A stretch of 12,158 nt of DNA from Phoronis ovalis (Eukaryota > Phoronida > Phoronidae), in assembly GCA_028565635.1 (NCBI GenBank), contig JAOXYB010022103.1:1-12158 (forward strand), read 5' to 3'. Below, piece by piece: positions 8,357-12,158 of the stretch (its first letter is position 1; the number at the start of each line of letters is the position of its first letter). Position numbers and translations under genes: made by a program. The notes below the pieces were generated by a model. That model saw only the letters and a program-made list of their open reading frames with translations, had not been told where the DNA came from and made no database searches.

Positions 8357-8591
8357 GTTACACTTTGAGTTACTCATAAAACCCCGAAAATTGATTAAGA
8401 GTCTCAATTAATTAGGCAGGATTCCCATGCGTCATATAGCGGCTTTAGACGGAACAATCTGACAAAGATTTAGAAGAAAATTCTTTATCATCTAATTATC
8501 TACGTGATTAATATAATACCATCGATCGCATGTACCTACAGGTAGTTGAAAATGTTTATAAATATCATATCTCCTCCGATATGTAGTGCAG

Positions 8592-8672
8592 CGTCTAAAC
8601 ACATCTCTGACAAGCAGCAGATTTTACAACAAAGTATCAGCTGCTATTGTTATAGAGCACGAGGATTCATGA
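8592..8672 (+). CDS. Candidate terminal exon with poly(A) signal
   Basis: Not recognised. Codons 8592-8669 read RLNTSLTSSRFYNK then VSAAIVIEHEDS, followed by TGA at 8670-8672. An AATAAA lies 23 nt downstream (8696-8701), a textbook arrangement for a gene end. Phase 0 entry fits the donors at 7024 and 7488 (model 2, about 102 residues). The weak point is the acceptor: GATATGTAGTGCAG has its pyrimidine tract (TCTCCTCC) displaced and a second AG just upstream. Using that upstream AG (exon from 8587) would require a different upstream phase, which 7206-7260 could supply. The frame is open back to 8557. Confidence 0.25.
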   Translation, partial: RLNTSLTSSRFYNKVSAAIVIEHEDS

Positions 8673-8695
8673 TGACGCATTATGCGTAAGAGTAC

Positions 8696-8701
8696 AATAA
8701 A
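8696..8701 (+). promoter_or_regulatory. AATAAA polyadenylation-signal match
   Basis: This hexamer lies 23 nt after the TGA of the candidate terminal exon 8592-8672 and just before the tandem array at 8717. The spacing suits a very short 3' UTR, with cleavage falling at or inside the array. It is supported only as far as that exon is. Confidence 0.3.
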
Positions 8702-8716
8702 CTCCTGGAACTTTAT

Positions 8717-8895
8717 AGTAGGATCTACCATTTCTGGGCTGTATAACGTCGGTACTGTAGGGTCTACTATTTCTGGGCTGTATAATGTCGGCAGGATCTA
8801 CTATTTTTGGGCTGTATAATATGTCGGTTGGATCTACTATTTCTGGACTGTATAATGTCTATAATGTCGGTAGGATCTACTACTTCTGTACCGTC
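8717..8895. repeat. Irregular minisatellite, 34-43-bp unit x5
   Basis: GGATCTAC-like starts fall at 8721, 8760, 8794, 8830 and 8873. Each is followed by a TATTTCTGGGCTGTATAATG-like segment and GTCGGT. Unit length varies by small insertions; copy 4, for example, repeats TATAATGTC internally. The fifth copy decays after about 20 bases. The irregular units suggest an older array than those at 3622 and 11439. Confidence 0.9.
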
Positions 8896-9402
8896 ATATT
8901 AACTTTTTTTTTTCATTAATTATTTATTTCTGTATCTTTTCCTTTAAGTTTACTAAAGTTTGTTATTTATTTTTTGTGTCTTCCCTTCTGACATTAATTA
9001 CGTTTTTCGTCCGATTTCTTTAATTTTGGAAAAATAAAATGTTAATGGTTGTGATACAAGATTTATTAAATCCGCAATGGAATACGTTATAGTGAATTGT
9101 ATAGGACATCTGAAAAGCTAAAATGACCATAATCAATAAGTTAAATTAACTACTTAATGCAATTTGTAACAAAGTGTAATTCATCTACAAATCTCTGAGG
9201 AATGAAGTGTTACAAACACAGGAGAACGTAATCAACAGATAATTAAGGTTAATTACATTTTAGTACCATTTTTAAGGTTAAAAAAAACAATTATTTAAAA
9301 TTTACCCGAAATGTTAACAAATTTGTGTAATACTCAAATAATTATACAAATAGAGATTATGGAAACAAGTTTAAAAGGTCAGTGCGCCATACAGTATTAT
9401 TA
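8896..9402. other. AT-rich stretch, no gene seen
   Basis: The sequence is T- and A-rich with no coding or structural signal that stands out. On the - strand an AATAAA match (complement of 9062-9067) could serve the minus-strand candidate at 9403-9702 with a 3' UTR of about 340 nt, but this is conjecture. Confidence 0.4.
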
Positions 9403-9702
9403 TTATGCTAATTGACTATTCCTGGCAGCCAAGGTTCTATCCGACAGCTCGACAGCTAACACGTTGCTGCGGTCATCAACGATGAGCCAGGCTCTAACCT
9501 GGTTAATGCTATCAAAAAGTGTATTAAATGTATTAAGAAACTGAAAGAAAAAGTTGAGGAAAGACTTTAAGGTTATTGTACTTTTGTCGATTTTTGTTAT
9601 TTTTTCTTGGCTGCTTTCCAGTAGGAAACACTCGTTGTATGAGATGAACCACCACATGATGGCCTCGCTATAATGTATAAACAATCGTGAATTATCAACC
9701 AT
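9403..9702 (-). CDS. Longest ATG-initiated frame; candidate gene or terminal exon
   Basis: Not recognised. It is 99 codons from ATG to TAA, and one frame of this size is about what chance would give in 12 kb of such AT-rich DNA. The first half is hydrophobic and AT-driven. The last third, LIVDDRSNVLAVELSDRT then LAARNSQLA, is GC-balanced and much more protein-like. A strong minus-strand acceptor (CTCAACTTTTTCTTTCAG, complement of 9541-9558) sits in phase 0 before the last 45 codons, so a terminal exon 9403-9540 is an attractive alternative to a single-exon gene. The opposite strand is open over the same patch. No close poly(A) signal follows. Confidence 0.2.
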   Translation of the reverse strand: MVDNSRLFIHYSEAIMWWFISYNECFLLESSQEKITKIDKSTITLKSFLNFFFQFLNTFNTLFDSINQVRAWLIVDDRSNVLAVELSDRTLAARNSQLA

Positions 9703-10366
9703 TAAAATGTATAGACACTATATTTCATTTACATGTGTTCTACCAGTTAAGTCTCGTGTAATTCCGAAGCACTTATAATGTGTTGATAATAACGCAAATT
9801 ATAATTTGTTTTTCGTATGCAGATCTTAAAGGAATGATTTATCTTTTATTTGTTAAAGTACCACGCCTACATAAATAAAATTAAACTTTGTGGTTTATGA
9901 GCGTCTCTGCCAGACCATAGCAACTTTCACACTAACAATTATCTGAGTTCGTGTGTCATCTATGAAAGCTTCCTGGACCTTACGGCGGATTATCCCGCAA
10001 TTCTCTTAATCACGTGACATAGTATTGACGGCGAATACGATATGAATGTACTATATATACACATGTACATATAAATAGTCGTCAAGACGCGAAGCGAGGT
10101 GGGAGGATACTTAACAGTCAATTGATTACCTTAAGTAGGAAATGTGTGTATAAATTAAGAAAGTCTCAGTCTAATTAATTCATTCAGAAAACTTCTTACG
10201 ATAGGACATCGTCTTGTAGTACTGGAAGAACAGATAGGACAATTATAATTTCGAAGCAATCAGTAGATAAAATTTCAAAAACTTCTGAAAGTGAAAAATA
10301 TATTTTTTGTAAAAAACGGTGACCGATCGGAAGTGACATTTTGCACGTTTTCTGAGTATTCTATAG
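9703..10366. other. Mostly AT-rich, with a GC-balanced patch open on both strands
   Basis: At 9901-10017 (+) 38 codons are open to TGA, including NYLSSCVIYESFLDLTADYP. A moderate acceptor (GCGTCTCTGCCAG, AG at 9912-9913) precedes most of it. The complement of the same patch is open for 36 codons, including RRKVQEAFIDDTRTQ and KVAMVWQRRS. Neither side has a matching donor or nearby AATAAA. No other feature is seen. Confidence 0.3.
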
Positions 10367-10438
10367 AGATATTTCCGTGACTTCGTCGTGACTGGTTTAT
10401 ACAGATATTTCAGTGACTGTGGCGTGACTGGTACATAT
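10367..10438 (+). repeat. Diverged 36-bp tandem duplication
   Basis: Copies at 10367-10402 and 10403-10438 share AGATATTTC, GTGACT and CGTGACTGGT but differ at roughly a fifth of positions. The period is a multiple of three, and one + frame runs through both copies as RYFRDFVVTGLY then RYFSDCGVTGTY. That frame is only 28 codons long between stops, and most differences change the amino acid, so coding is unlikely. Confidence 0.75.
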
Positions 10439-11438
10439 GTTGTACTTCATTAAAGGAATTCAACCATAAACTGTTTATAATCAAAAAGACTGACTACTTT
10501 TTAATAAATTTATTATTGACTTGAAATTATAAGCACGTGCATCTCAGTCAAGTGAAAGAGTATGGAGTAAGTATAAATTTATTATTATAAGATTGTATCC
10601 AAGGTTTCTTTAAGCGTAAATTGCCACAGCATACACATGTAACATGTCTGCTACCAAGAAATAGATAAGTAGACAAGTACGGAGAAAATAGCATTGGTGG
10701 TCGCTTGGCACAACACCAAAGCCTGTATCAGAATACGTTTCGTAGCATAAGGCTATGTTTTTTTTATTTCCAAACTTTAATACGAGCTTTCTTTAAAAAT
10801 ACCTTCAATGAAATTTCAAGTGTGGTCGCTATACAGTATATGAACATATAGCATTCATATTTTCAATTGTTTCCTTGTTTTTTCAACCGGTTCAGTATTA
10901 TTTATGTTCAATTAAAAGTTTATCTAAGGTTCGATTCAGCAAGGACTGTAATAGCAATCTTAAGGTCAGATAATGCTTTCACATCACTAACAAGTGTTTT
11001 TTAAATTAAACTACTAGGAACGAGAGTTCTTTGGAATTTCAAAAACAGTTATTTATATCTTGTAACCTAGGTATAAAATAAATAAAATTGTAATCCGTTT
11101 TAATTAAAAATTTTATTTCGTTATCTTCAGGTTATATTTTATTATCGTATTTTAATATAATGCATATTTACACGTAGCTAAGGTACCAAGGTTCATTCAA
11201 GAAACATGTAGTCAACATTTTATCGCCATTAGTAGTATTTACAGTAATAACTAGAGCAGTGAAGCATGACCATCAAAATAAATGTTTAAACCATAACGGT
11301 CGATCAGGCCTGCAAAACCCTAATACCCTAACACAGGACTGTAATCTACTACATCAATAAATGACAAAAACTGTGATAATTAGTTACGACGTCACAAGAA
11401 GTAATGGTCAATAGGAATCAATTTGCTTATTAAAAGTT
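10439..11438. other. AT-rich stretch, no gene supported
   Basis: A GC-balanced patch on the - strand (10752-10651) is open for 33 codons, including RILIQALVLCQATTNAIF, without a good donor. A consensus-like donor GGA|GTAAGT lies at 10567-10568 (+) but follows only a 19-nt potential exon. A B-box-like GGTTCGATTC near 10928 lacks any tRNA fold around it. Confidence 0.4.
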
Positions 11439-11545
11439 AACGCTAATCTTCGCTATCGACTATTAACGATAATCTTCGCTATCGACTATTAACGCTAATC
11501 TTCGCTATCGACTATTAACGCTAATCTTCGCTATCGACTATTAAC
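11439..11545. repeat. Minisatellite, 26-bp unit x4
   Basis: Copies start at 11439, 11465, 11491 and 11517, with three bases of a fifth at 11543, giving an exact 26-bp period. The unit opens AACGCTAATCTTCGCTATCG. Copy 2 has one change (AACGATAATC); the others are identical. Near-identity implies recent expansion or homogenisation. Confidence 0.96.
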
Positions 11546-12022
11546 TGTATTCTTGTTAGACATGTTGTCAAAAAGCTGTTCACACGCAATATGTAAATAA
11601 AGTCATCTCGACGTACTCCATAATGACTATGTTCTATTAAAACAAGCAAAATACATTTCAAGAACCTATTTCAGTAAATATGTGCTTTAAACCAAAATCA
11701 TATATTTCTTGAATGTTATTGCTATAGCCTTAGTTAAAATAATTTAACAATAAAAAACAAATTAAACATAAGCTATTATGTTTTACTCAGAATTTAAAAA
11801 ATATTATCAGAATAAAACTGATAGTATAAAAAATGATTTTAGACTTACGTGCAAGTATATTACTGACCAATAATAAGATATGCGTGATGTTATACACATT
11901 TGCAGGATTATCTTTGTCTTACATTTATCCTGCACATTTATTTATGTATTTGCATACTGTACAAAACACAGCTTAATGAAGTTCTTAGTATTAAAAATGT
12001 TAACAAAATTTGTTATTTTCAG
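11546..12022 (+). other. Probable intron upstream of the last exon
   Basis: AT-rich sequence with no coding signal ends in a classical T-rich acceptor (AATTTGTTATTTTCAG, AG at 12021-12022). A minus-strand donor-like GTAAGT (complement near 11846-11851) has no credible exon behind it. The acceptor direction shows the stretch is most simply a + strand intron. Confidence 0.5.
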
Positions 12023-12116
12023 ACTTATATCAGCATTTTCCGGCATGGAGGTAGATGAAAGAATTCCTTCAGCTAAGCCCGTCTTAGATATTCTAAACGG
12101 TGCTTTAGCCGCACAG
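12023..12116 (+). CDS. Internal coding exon, protein not recognised
   Basis: This is the best-supported exon in the window. A T-rich acceptor precedes it and CAG|GTAACT follows. Of the three + frames only one is open: one base, then 31 codons beginning LISAFSGMEVDERIP and ending AKPVLDILNGALAAQ. The upstream intron would be phase 2 and the downstream one phase 0. The peptide is balanced in polar and hydrophobic residues, and its end (VLDILNGALAA) suits an amphipathic helix. I cannot assign a family. None of the upstream candidates joins it directly in phase, so further exons must lie inside or outside the window. Its last 34 nt are duplicated 43 bp downstream. Confidence 0.5.
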
Positions 12117-12158
12117 GTAACTATTCTTAGATATTCTAAACGGTGCTTTAGCCGCACA
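12082..12158 (+). repeat. 43-bp tandem duplication across an exon end and donor
   Basis: Positions 12082-12115 and 12125-12158 are identical over 34 bases (starting TCTTAGATATTCTAAACGG). The repeated unit is 43 bp and carries the exon's 3' end plus the first bases of the intron. The second copy is cut by the window edge. Perfect identity means a very recent event or an assembly or window-end artefact. Confidence 0.9.

Noticed and set aside
10920-10945. GGTTCGATTC as a tRNA B box
   Set aside because: No A box at the right distance and no cloverleaf stems; not a tRNA or a tRNA-derived SINE on this evidence.
1881-11545. CRISPR array among the tandem repeats
   Set aside because: The repeats are directly adjacent without unique spacers, and the window is eukaryotic in character with no cas-like genes.
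11942-12157. 71-codon minus-strand frame opposite the last exon
   Set aside because: It is a shadow of the better-supported plus-strand exon with its splice sites, and the repeat at the edge keeps it open.

Overview
The window looks like nuclear DNA of an AT-rich multicellular eukaryote, most likely an invertebrate animal, although the lineage cannot be fixed from the sequence. By eye it is roughly two-thirds A+T. It has no bacterial-style gene packing, no ribosome binding sites and no long reading frame: the longest ATG-initiated frame is 99 codons. Short candidate exons are framed by ordinary GT-AG splice signals. There is no recognisable rRNA, tRNA, CRISPR array, transposase or reverse transcriptase. 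Most of the window is best read as intron or intergenic sequence.

The most credible coding piece is at the right edge, 12023-12116 (+): a 94-nt internal exon with a T-rich acceptor, one open frame and a CAG|GTAACT donor. Its last 34 bases recur after a 43-bp step, so the exon end and donor lie inside a tandem duplication that runs off the window.

Weaker candidates on the + strand can be assembled into two speculative small genes. Model 1 joins 2167-2334 (ATG to a CAG|GTAACC donor) to 3833-3952 (strong acceptor to stop, AATAAA signals nearby). Model 2 joins 6842-7024, 7444-7488 and 8592-8672, all in phase 0, with an AATAAA at 8696. An exon-like block at 4800-4967 ends in AAG|GTAAGA. Open blocks on the - strand lie at 4731-4877, 8044-8259 and 9403-9702. 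None of these translations was recognised as a known family, and every exon call except the last is low confidence.

The clearest structure is repetitive. Short tandem arrays occur at 1881-1984 (25 bp x4), 3622-3761 (37 bp, almost x4), 8717-8895 (34-43 bp x5), 10367-10438 (36 bp x2), 11439-11545 (26 bp x4) and 12082-12158 (43 bp, almost x2), with a 53-bp-spaced pair at 1-77. Between them, GC-balanced patches of about 80-300 bp stand out from the AT-rich background and are often open on both strands. They may be exons, conserved noncoding elements or old mobile-element fragments, and the sequence alone does not decide between these.
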